This document shows, one piece after another, positions 57,465-64,000 of a stretch of DNA of 64,000 bases (the stretch's first letter is position 1; every line of letters begins with the position of its first letter). This DNA is from Methylobacterium currus (GTDB lineage Bacteria > Pseudomonadota > Alphaproteobacteria > Rhizobiales > Beijerinckiaceae), in the NCBI RefSeq assembly GCF_003058325.1, contig NZ_CP028843.1, positions 146,501 to 210,500 on the forward strand, given 5' to 3'. The notes under the pieces are model-generated. The model saw nothing but the letters and a program-made list of their open reading frames with translations. It was not told where the DNA came from and did no database searches. The position numbers were made by a program, and so were the translations under genes.

Positions 57465-59597
57465 TCACCGCGCGATGATCTCGCGGATGCGGGCCGCCAG
57501 GGCATCGACGGCGAACGGCTTGGTCAGCACCGCCATGCCGGGGTCGAGCTCGCCATTGGTGAGAAGCGCGTTCTCGGCATAGCCCGTGATGAACAGCACC
57601 TTGAGGTCCGGCCGGGTCGTGCGCGCCGCATCCGCCATCTGGCGACCGTTCAGGCCGCCGGGCAGCCCGACATCGGTGACGAGGAGGTCGATCCGCGCGT
57701 CGGATTGAAGGATCGTGAGCCCGCCTGCCCCGTCGGCCGCCTCCAGAGCGGTGTAGCCGAGTTCGCCGAGCACGTCCGTCACCAGCATGCGGACGCTGGG
57801 CTCGTCGTCCACGACCAGCACCGTCTCGCCGGCCTCGGCGACCGGGATCAGGCCGCCCTGCGGCAGCGCCTCGTCGCGCTCCGCCTCGCCCCCGTGGCGG
57901 GGCAGGTAGATGCTGACCGTCGTGCCTTCGCCCACCGTGGAGTGGATGCGGACCTGGCCGCCCGACTGCTTGGCGAAGCCGTAGATCATCGACAGGCCGA
58001 GGCCCGTGCCCCGGCCGAGCGGCTTGGTGGTGAAGAACGGGTCGAACGCCTTGGCGACCACCTCCGGCGCCATGCCGGTGCCGGTATCGGCGACGCTGAG
58101 CGACAGGTACTCGCCGTCCGGCATGTCCTGCCGTCGGGCCGCATGCGGGTCGATCCGGCGGTTGGCGGTCTCGATGACGATGCGCCCGCCCTCCGGCATC
58201 GCGTCGCGCGCGTTGATGCAGAGGTTGAGGAGGGCGTTCTCCAGCTGGGACGGGTCCACCAGGGCCGGCCAGAGATCGTCCGGACCGGCCATCTCGAGCT
58301 GCACGCCGGGTCCGACCGTGCGCTGGATCAGGTCGAGCATGCCCCCGACCAGGGCGTTCACGTCGGTCCCCTTCGGCGCGAGCGTCTGCCGGCGCGAGAA
58401 GGCCAGGAGGCGGTGGGTCAGCGCCGCCGCCCGCTTCGTCGCCCCTTGCGCGGCGACCATGTACTTGTCGATCTCGGTCAGGCGGCCCTGGCTGATGCGG
58501 GTGTTCATCAATTCCAGGCTGCCGGAGATGCCGGCCAGCAGGTTGTTGAAGTCGTGCGCGAGGCCTCCGGTCAACTGGCCGACCGCCTCCATCTTCTGCG
58601 ACTGGCGGAGCTGCTCCTCGGCGTTCATCAGCTCGGCCGTGCGCTCGCCGACGCGCTGCTCCAGGGTCTCGGTCAGGGCGCGCAGCTGGGCGATGGCCCG
58701 GTCGCGCTCCTGCTCGACGGCGCGGCGCTCCTCGACGTTGAGGAGCACCCCGGGAAAGCTCAGCGGCGTGCCGTCCGGCCCAAAATCGACCCGGCCGTTG
58801 GCCTCGATCCAGTAATAGCGTCCGTCCGCCCGGCGCACCCGATACTGATGCGCGTAGGCGCCGCCCCGGGCGACGACCTCGTCGATCGCGGCGGCCAACC
58901 CCGCCTGGTCGTCCGGATGCACGGTCGCGACGATCTTGGCGAGGGGGATGCCCTCGCGGCCGAGGGCCGGATCGAGCCCGAAGCTGCGGGCGAATCCCTC
59001 GTCGACCGTGAACCGGTCGGTGGGCAGGTCCCAGTGCCACGTACCGATGATGGCACCAGCCTCGAGCGCCAGCTGCACGCGCTCGATATTGGCGCGCGCG
59101 AGGGCCTCGCTGGCGCGCAGCCGCTCCTCCGCCTCGCGCCGTACGGTCACGTCGTTGAAGATGATGGCGATCTGCCGGTCGGCGGGGGCACCGACGGGCA
59201 CGGCCCGCACGTCGAACCAGCGCGAGAAGGCCTTGGCGTAGCTCTCGAAGTTCTCCGGCTCCCTGGTCCTGGCGACGCGACCGTAGGTCTCGAACCAGAA
59301 CCGTTCGAGTTCCGGCGCGAACTCGGTGACCCACTTGCCGCGCAGATTGACCCCGGCCTCGCGCTCGAAAGCGGGGTTGGCTTCGAGGAACCTGTAATCG
59401 ACCGGCCGGTCGTCGGCGTCGAACTTGACCTGGACGATGGCGAAGGCGGCATCCACCGTCTCCAGGATCGTCCGGAAGCGCTCCTCGCTGACGCGTAAGG
59501 CGGCCTCGGTCGTGCGCAGGCGCAGGACCTCGGCCTCAAGCTCCTCGCGGGACAGGGAATCGAGAACGGCCGCCGACACGAACGATGCTTTCCTCAT
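57465..59597 (-). CDS. Hybrid sensor histidine kinase with two PAS domains
   Basis: A 710-residue soluble kinase. PAS domains lie at about residues 35-160 and 175-290 (the second with the PAC motif YRVRRADGRYYWIEANGRV). A coiled coil leads to the histidine-box GLAHDFNNLL (His348), then N-box NLCINARDAMPEGG and G-boxes VADTGTGMAPEV and GRGTGLGLSMIYGFAKQ. A receiver domain follows (VLVVDDEPSVRMLV ... LLVTDVGLPGG). No membrane segment: it is cytoplasmic. The HDFNNLL type (HWE-like family excluded) is common in alphaproteobacteria with orphan partners. Its ligand and output are unknown. Confidence 0.93.
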   Translation of the reverse strand: MRKASFVSAAVLDSLSREELEAEVLRLRTTEAALRVSEERFRTILETVDAAFAIVQVKFDADDRPVDYRFLEANPAFEREAGVNLRGKWVTEFAPELERFWFETYGRVARTREPENFESYAKAFSRWFDVRAVPVGAPADRQIAIIFNDVTVRREAEERLRASEALARANIERVQLALEAGAIIGTWHWDLPTDRFTVDEGFARSFGLDPALGREGIPLAKIVATVHPDDQAGLAAAIDEVVARGGAYAHQYRVRRADGRYYWIEANGRVDFGPDGTPLSFPGVLLNVEERRAVEQERDRAIAQLRALTETLEQRVGERTAELMNAEEQLRQSQKMEAVGQLTGGLAHDFNNLLAGISGSLELMNTRISQGRLTEIDKYMVAAQGATKRAAALTHRLLAFSRRQTLAPKGTDVNALVGGMLDLIQRTVGPGVQLEMAGPDDLWPALVDPSQLENALLNLCINARDAMPEGGRIVIETANRRIDPHAARRQDMPDGEYLSLSVADTGTGMAPEVVAKAFDPFFTTKPLGRGTGLGLSMIYGFAKQSGGQVRIHSTVGEGTTVSIYLPRHGGEAERDEALPQGGLIPVAEAGETVLVVDDEPSVRMLVTDVLGELGYTALEAADGAGGLTILQSDARIDLLVTDVGLPGGLNGRQMADAARTTRPDLKVLFITGYAENALLTNGELDPGMAVLTKPFAVDALAARIREIIAR

Positions 59598-60082
59598 GCC
59601 AACCGCTGGCCGGCGGAGGCCTTGTAAACGATACGAGCGGAGATGCCCCGGACCGGATCATGGGAGTCATGACCGTGCGGACCACGTCAGTTCCGGATCA
59701 CGATTGCAAGCACCGCGCGACATCGGCCGATAGCGGGACGGGCAGGAGAAGCCGGCCCCGCGAGGCTCTGGCGGCCTCGTACGGCACAATTGCGGGCAAT
59801 TTACGAGTGCTCGGCAAAGGCTGCGCTCCGCACCGGTTCACGCGAAGGCCGTTCTGGGCGATGCTGGCGAAGACCGTGAGACGGCCGAACTCGGCATGCC
59901 GCCGAATGCCGGCGGCTCGGTGAGGGATCACTGACGGCGACCCGTCCACACCGAATCGACGCGCCGGTCGAGCCGGTCGGGCTCCGACCCCAGGCAGCTC
60001 TCGCAGAGCCCGTCTCCGGCTCGACACCGCGAATCTCGGCAGACCGGCGTCGCCTCACCGCCGCAGGTCTGCCGAAGGCCCA
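59598..60082. other. Gap between kinase and chemoreceptor genes
   Basis: A 485-nt stretch with no recognisable gene on either strand. It contains the leader of the kinase gene (minus strand) and the 3' flank of the receptor gene. No convincing terminator or repeat was seen. Confidence 0.4.
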
Positions 60083-61546
60083 TCAATGCCGGCCGCCGAC
60101 GAAGGACACGATGCTGCGGTCGAGCCGCCCGGAATAGGTCGAGAGGGTTCCGGCGAGGCCCCGCACCGCGTCGGCGAGGTCCCCGGTCTGCGTCGCGGCA
60201 GCGGACACGCCGGTGATGGTGCCGGACATCGCGGAGGTCGATGCGGCCTGTTCCTCCACCGCCGCAGAGATGGAATGCGTCAGGGAGGACAGTTCGCCGA
60301 CGGCCTCGGTGATGCCCTGGATCGCCTGCACGGCGTCGCCGGTGGCGGCCTGGATCGTGGCGACCTGCTGGGTGATCTCGTCCGTGGCCCTGGCGGTCTG
60401 GCCGGCGAGCTCCTTGACCTCGGCGGCGACCACCGCGAAGCCGCGGCCCGCCTCCCCGGCCCGCGCCGCCTCGATCGTGGCGTTGAGCGCCAGCAGGTTG
60501 GTCTGGCTGGCGATGGACTTGATCATGCCCACCACCGCATCGACCTTGCGGGTGTTCTCGGTGAGCCGCCGCACCGTCGCGTCGGTGGCCTCGGCCTGGG
60601 AGGCGATCTGCCGGCTGCGCTCCGAGACGCGGCCGACCTGGTCGGCGACGTCCCGCACGCTGCCGGACATCTGATGGGACGTGTCCGCGACCGCCGCGGC
60701 GCGCTCGCGGGCATCCGTCGCCGCACCGGTCAGCCCCTCGGCGGATTGCGCCATCTCGCGCGCCGCCGCCGTCACCGCATCCACCACCTCGCGCACCTCC
60801 TCGGCCATGCGGGTCTGCCCGGTGACGATCGACCAGGTCAGCATCGGGCCGAGATAGGCGCCGTCCGGTCCGTTGATCGCCGAGACCTGGAGGTCGAGCA
60901 CCTCCGGCCCGAGGCGGATCTTGGTCCGGTGCGGCAGGTGGCTCGCGTCGGCGAGCATCCGGCGCTGGTGCGACGGGTTCTTGTGGAAGACGTCGATCGA
61001 CGAGCCGACCAGATCGGCCACCTTCACGGGCAGGTGCCGCTCGATCGAGCCGAGGGTCGCCCGCGAGGTCTCGTTGATGTAGGTGATGCGGAACTCGTCC
61101 CGCGGATCCGCCATCATCACGGCGACCGGCATCCCGTCGACCATCTGGGCGAGGCGGACGGCGTCCCGCTTCCTGGCGGTGATGTCGAAGGCGAACTTCA
61201 TCACGCTCTTCGGGACCCCGTCGGGCCCGAGCACCGGAAGGTAGGTGGCGCAGAGCCAGACCGCCTTGCCGCCCTTGCCGATCCGCTCGAACTCGCCGAC
61301 CTGGTGGATGCCGGCGCGGAGCTGGCGCCAGAACTCCCGGTAGGCCTCCGAGGCCGCGACGCCGGACGCGACCAGAAGCGAGTGGTGCTTGCCGATGAGC
61401 TCCTGCGGTGTGTAGCCGACCAGCGCCTGGAAGTTCGCGTTCACCCCGGCGATCGTTCCGTCCAGGGTGAATTCGATCGTGGCCATGGCACGGTCGAGAG
61501 CAATCAGTCTCGCATCCTCGATCGGTTTATGCCTGCCCCAAGCCAT
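60083..61546 (-). CDS. Soluble methyl-accepting chemotaxis protein with PAS domains
   Basis: A 487-residue chemoreceptor without membrane segments. The N-terminal PAS domain ([33 protein letters not shown], about 25-125) and a second PAS-like domain ([22 protein letters not shown], about 140-240) sense an internal signal. The signalling domain (about 330-470) has the hairpin tip [53 protein letters not shown], which contacts CheA/CheW. It resembles an energy- or redox-taxis receptor. It sits next to the PAS kinase gene but is separated by 485 nt, so not an operon. Confidence 0.95.
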   Translation of the reverse strand: MAWGRHKPIEDARLIALDRAMATIEFTLDGTIAGVNANFQALVGYTPQELIGKHHSLLVASGVAASEAYREFWRQLRAGIHQVGEFERIGKGGKAVWLCATYLPVLGPDGVPKSVMKFAFDITARKRDAVRLAQMVDGMPVAVMMADPRDEFRITYINETSRATLGSIERHLPVKVADLVGSSIDVFHKNPSHQRRMLADASHLPHRTKIRLGPEVLDLQVSAINGPDGAYLGPMLTWSIVTGQTRMAEEVREVVDAVTAAAREMAQSAEGLTGAATDARERAAAVADTSHQMSGSVRDVADQVGRVSERSRQIASQAEATDATVRRLTENTRKVDAVVGMIKSIASQTNLLALNATIEAARAGEAGRGFAVVAAEVKELAGQTARATDEITQQVATIQAATGDAVQAIQGITEAVGELSSLTHSISAAVEEQAASTSAMSGTITGVSAAATQTGDLADAVRGLAGTLSTYSGRLDRSIVSFVGGRH

Positions 61547-61912
61547 GCCGCTTCCCCAGTGGTGTGAAGATATTCCTCAATCAGACAAGGGTAAAAATTT
61601 CCTAAAATGACCGTTATATGTTGTCATTGACCCAGCGTATCGGGACGGCTCATGCGGCTGATCGGCACCCCACGACCGTTCGGCCGGGCGCCGCCCGGGG
61701 GCCTTTGCTGAGACATCGAGCCCGTTGAAGGATCACGTCTCGTCCGCTTCGGCGGATGGCACGAACAGGACGAGCCGAGCTCCGGCTCGACCCGTCATGG
61801 CAGAACGCCGCGCCGTTCGGACACGGCCGGTCACGCCCCTGCGAGGGGTCGAGCAGACTTGTCTTAAAAAACGATCGTTCGTATGAATGGGGAAAATCGA
61901 GGGAGGGCGCCG
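61547..61912. other. Upstream region of the leucine-degradation genes
   Basis: The left part is AT-rich (around 61570-61630) and holds the promoter of the chemoreceptor gene on the minus strand. The right part contains AACGATCGTT at 61870-61879, then a possible upstream start ATG (61883). GAGGGAGGG before ATG 61913 is a good ribosome binding site. No gene was seen. Confidence 0.45.
61870..61879. promoter_or_regulatory. 10-bp palindrome before isovaleryl-CoA dehydrogenase
   Basis: AACGATCGTT is a perfect palindrome in an AT-rich run (TTAAAAAACGATCGTTCGTATG), 34 nt before the start at 61913. Such A/T-flanked palindromes are typical of TetR/AcrR repressor sites controlling acyl-CoA catabolism. 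The regulator is not in the window. Confidence 0.45.
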
Positions 61913-63085
61913 ATGATCCCGAACGCCGTGCGTGAATTCAACTTCGGCCTGGGCGAGACCGCCGAGGCGATCCGCGACAGCGTGCGCACCTTCGCGCAGG
62001 AGAGGATCGCGCCGCGGGCCGAGGAGATCGACCGCACCAACACCTTCCCGCGCGACCTCTGGCCCGAGATGGGCGCGCTGGGGCTGCACGGCATCACGGT
62101 CGAGGAGGAGTATGGCGGCCTCGGCCTCGGCTACCTCGCCCATTGCGTGGCGATGGAGGAGGTGTCGCGCGCCTCGGCCTCGGTCGGCCTGTCCTACGGC
62201 GCGCATTCGAACCTGTGCGTCAACCAGATCCGCCGCAACGGCTCGGACGTCCAGAAGCAGAAGTATCTCCCCAAGCTCATCTCCGGCGAGCATGTCGGGG
62301 CGCTCGCCATGTCGGAGCCGGGCGCCGGCTCGGACGTGGTGTCGATGCGCACCCGCGCCGAGAAGAAGGGCGACCGCTACGTCCTGACCGGCTCCAAGAT
62401 GTGGATCACCAACGGCCCGGTCGCCGAGACCCTGGTGGTCTACGCCAAGACCGATCCGCAGGCGGGTCCCCGCGGCATCACCGCCTTCCTGGTCGAGAAG
62501 GGCATGAAGGGGTTTTCGACCGCCCAGAAGCTCGACAAGCTCGGCATGCGCGGCTCGGATACCTGCGAGCTGGTGTTCGAGGAGTGTGAGATTCCCGAGG
62601 AGAACGTGCTCGGCCAGGTCGGCCGCGGCGTCAACGTGCTGATGTCGGGCCTCGATTACGAGCGCGCGGTGCTGGCGGCGGGGCCGCTCGGCATCATGCA
62701 GGCCTGCCTCGACGTGGTGATGCCCTACGTCCACGAGCGCAAGCAGTTCGGGCAGGCGATCGGCGAGTTCCAGCTCGTCCAGGGCAAGCTCGCCGACATG
62801 TACGTCTCGACCAACGCCGCCAAGGCCTATGTCTACGCGGTGGCGCAGGCCTGCGACCGCGGCGAGACCACCCGCGAGGACGCTGCCGGCGCGATCCTCT
62901 ACGCCGCCGAGCGGGCGACGCAATGCGCGCTCGACGCGATCCAGCTCCTGGGCGGCAACGGCTACATCAACGACTATCCGACCGGGCGCCTGCTCCGCGA
63001 CGCCAAGCTCTACGAGATCGGCGCCGGCACCAGCGAGATCCGCCGGATGCTGATCGGCCGCGAGCTCTTCGCCAAATCCGCCTGA
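61913..63085 (+). CDS. ivd: Isovaleryl-CoA dehydrogenase
   Basis: A 390-residue flavoprotein that oxidises isovaleryl-CoA to 3-methylcrotonyl-CoA in leucine breakdown. The acyl-CoA dehydrogenase fold shows [16 protein letters not shown] (FAD), [19 protein letters not shown], and the catalytic glutamate E250 in [15 protein letters not shown], the position unique to isovaleryl-CoA dehydrogenases. At the position used by other acyl-CoA dehydrogenases the sequence is GAGTSEI (no glutamate), which supports this call. ATG 61913 has GAGGGAGGG 6 nt upstream; ATG 61883 is a weaker choice. It is 11 nt before mccB. Confidence 0.96.
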   Translation: MIPNAVREFNFGLGETAEAIRDSVRTFAQERIAPRAEEIDRTNTFPRDLWPEMGALGLHGITVEEEYGGLGLGYLAHCVAMEEVSRASASVGLSYGAHSNLCVNQIRRNGSDVQKQKYLPKLISGEHVGALAMSEPGAGSDVVSMRTRAEKKGDRYVLTGSKMWITNGPVAETLVVYAKTDPQAGPRGITAFLVEKGMKGFSTAQKLDKLGMRGSDTCELVFEECEIPEENVLGQVGRGVNVLMSGLDYERAVLAAGPLGIMQACLDVVMPYVHERKQFGQAIGEFQLVQGKLADMYVSTNAAKAYVYAVAQACDRGETTREDAAGAILYAAERATQCALDAIQLLGGNGYINDYPTGRLLRDAKLYEIGAGTSEIRRMLIGRELFAKSA

Positions 63086-63096
63086 GGTCGCACCCG

Positions 63097-64000
63097 ATGC
63101 CGGTCATCCCCACCAGCGCCGACCTCGCCTCCGGGGCGGCGGAGCAGAACCGCGCCGCTTGGGGCGAGCTGCGCGCCAGCCTGAAGGCCCACCGCGCCAA
63201 GGCCGCCGCCGGCGGGCCGGAGCGCGCCCGCGAGCGCCATGTCGCCCGCGGCAAGCTCCTGCCCCGCGACCGGGTCTTACGCCTGCTCGATCCGGGCTCG
63301 CCCTTCCTTGAGGTCGGAGCGCTCGCCGCGAACGGGCTCTACGGCGAGGACATCCACGCCGCCGGCATCATCACCGGCATCGGCCGGGTGGCGGGCCGCG
63401 AGGTGATGGTGGTCTGCAACGACGCCACCATCAAGGGCGGCACCTACTACCCGCTCACTGTCAAGAAGCACCTGCGGGCGCAGGAGATCGCGCTCCAGAA
63501 CCGCCTGCCCTGCCTCTATCTCGTCGATTCCGGCGGCGCCAACCTGCCGCAGCAGACCGAGGTCTTTCCCGACCGCGAGCATTTCGGCCGCATCTTCTAC
63601 AACCAGGCGCAGATGTCGGCCGCCGGCATCCCGCAGATCGCCTGCGTGATGGGCTCCTGCACCGCCGGCGGCGCCTACGTGCCGGCGATGTCGGACGAGA
63701 GCGTGATCGTGCGCCGCCAGGGCACGATCTTCCTCGGCGGCCCGCCGCTGGTGAAGGCCGCGACCGGCGAGGTGGTAAGCGCCGAGGATCTCGGCGGCGC
63801 CGACGTCCATGCCCGCCTCTCCGGCGTCGCCGACCACTACGCCACCGACGATTCCCACGCGCTGGCGATCCTGCGCCGCATCGTCGGGGGCCTCAACACC
63901 GTCAAGCGCCCCGACCTCGACATCGCCGCCCCGGTCGATCCGGCCTACGACGTGGCCGACCTCGACGCCCTGGTGCCGACCGACCTGCGCAAGCAGTACG
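63097..64000 (+). CDS. mccB: 3-Methylcrotonyl-CoA carboxylase beta subunit (cut by window end)
   Basis: The first 301 residues of the carboxyltransferase subunit that carboxylates 3-methylcrotonyl-CoA, the step after isovaleryl-CoA dehydrogenase. It starts [29 protein letters not shown] and shows [93 protein letters not shown], and the oxyanion glycines of crotonase fold carboxyltransferases. The next genes are likely mccA and auxiliary leucine genes, beyond the window. Confidence 0.95.
   Translation, partial: MPVIPTSADLASGAAEQNRAAWGELRASLKAHRAKAAAGGPERARERHVARGKLLPRDRVLRLLDPGSPFLEVGALAANGLYGEDIHAAGIITGIGRVAGREVMVVCNDATIKGGTYYPLTVKKHLRAQEIALQNRLPCLYLVDSGGANLPQQTEVFPDREHFGRIFYNQAQMSAAGIPQIACVMGSCTAGGAYVPAMSDESVIVRRQGTIFLGGPPLVKAATGEVVSAEDLGGADVHARLSGVADHYATDDSHALAILRRIVGGLNTVKRPDLDIAAPVDPAYDVADLDALVPTDLRKQY

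Noticed and set aside
57364..59334. Minus-strand frame of 656 codons overlapping the histidine kinase
   Set aside because: It lies in the wrong frame, with repetitive R/G/A content; the true kinase frame contains all the conserved boxes.
1..64000. Search for tRNA, rRNA, CRISPR array, insertion sequence or prophage genes
   Set aside because: No tRNA-like T-arm in a proper context (the GTTCGAA strings belong to the dispersed repeat), no spaced direct repeats, no transposase or integrase sequence.

Overview
The window is a high-GC chromosomal segment from an alphaproteobacterium of the Hyphomicrobiales (Rhizobiales), most likely Methylobacterium or a close relative. This is inferred from the rhizobial flagellar gene set (motA/motB/motC, an FtcR-type regulator, flagellin of the MTSLLTN type), strong codon bias to G/C, and several small families common in that group (DUF6894, DUF2336, DUF1254/DUF1214, DUF892, UPF0260). 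No database search was possible, so all names rest on motifs read by eye.

Positions 1-15451 form a flagellar island. A flagellin 5' end (minus) sits at the left edge. A plus-strand block follows: motA-fliM-small membrane protein, then fliN-fliG-flhB-unknown, then ftcR. Convergent to it is a tightly overlapping minus-strand operon fliF-fliH-motB-motC-fliK-lytic transglycosylase. Together these encode the MS-ring, C-ring, stator, export gate, hook-length control, peptidoglycan remodelling and transcriptional control.

Positions 15581-25548 hold an SDR, a divergent TetR / thioesterase-SDR module, an L,D-transpeptidase, the remnant of a GNAT toxin-like gene, a TadE/G-like protein, a YeiH-type transporter, a HAD phosphatase and an FMN reductase. 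Positions 25549-31110 contain two copies of a roughly 120-bp palindromic repeat around a tandem gamma-carbonic-anhydrase-like protein, moaE, DUF1993, an AI-2E family permease and gshB. Positions 31218-45458 carry a deleted DUF892 gene, UPF0260, PBP1a, a lower-GC glycosyltransferase, DUF1214/DUF1254, DUF2336, a dihydrolipoamide acyltransferase, a GNAT, DUF6894, an adenylate/guanylate cyclase and a frameshifted hexapeptide-repeat protein.

Positions 45617-64000 carry an MFS exporter divergent from DUF2239 across a palindrome-rich region, a beta-carbonic anhydrase, a very unusual ABC-like protein without a P-loop lysine, an MBL-fold hydrolase, a nickel/cobalt efflux pair, DUF1989, TauE/SafE, ruvC, a hybrid histidine kinase, a soluble chemotaxis receptor, and the start of a leucine-degradation operon (isovaleryl-CoA dehydrogenase and methylcrotonoyl-CoA carboxylase beta, cut by the window end). 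I saw no tRNA, rRNA, CRISPR array or intact insertion sequence. The most interesting items are the ABC-like protein with repeated Q-loop-like segments, and the fused gamma-carbonic-anhydrase pair whose two halves appear to have lost complementary zinc ligands.
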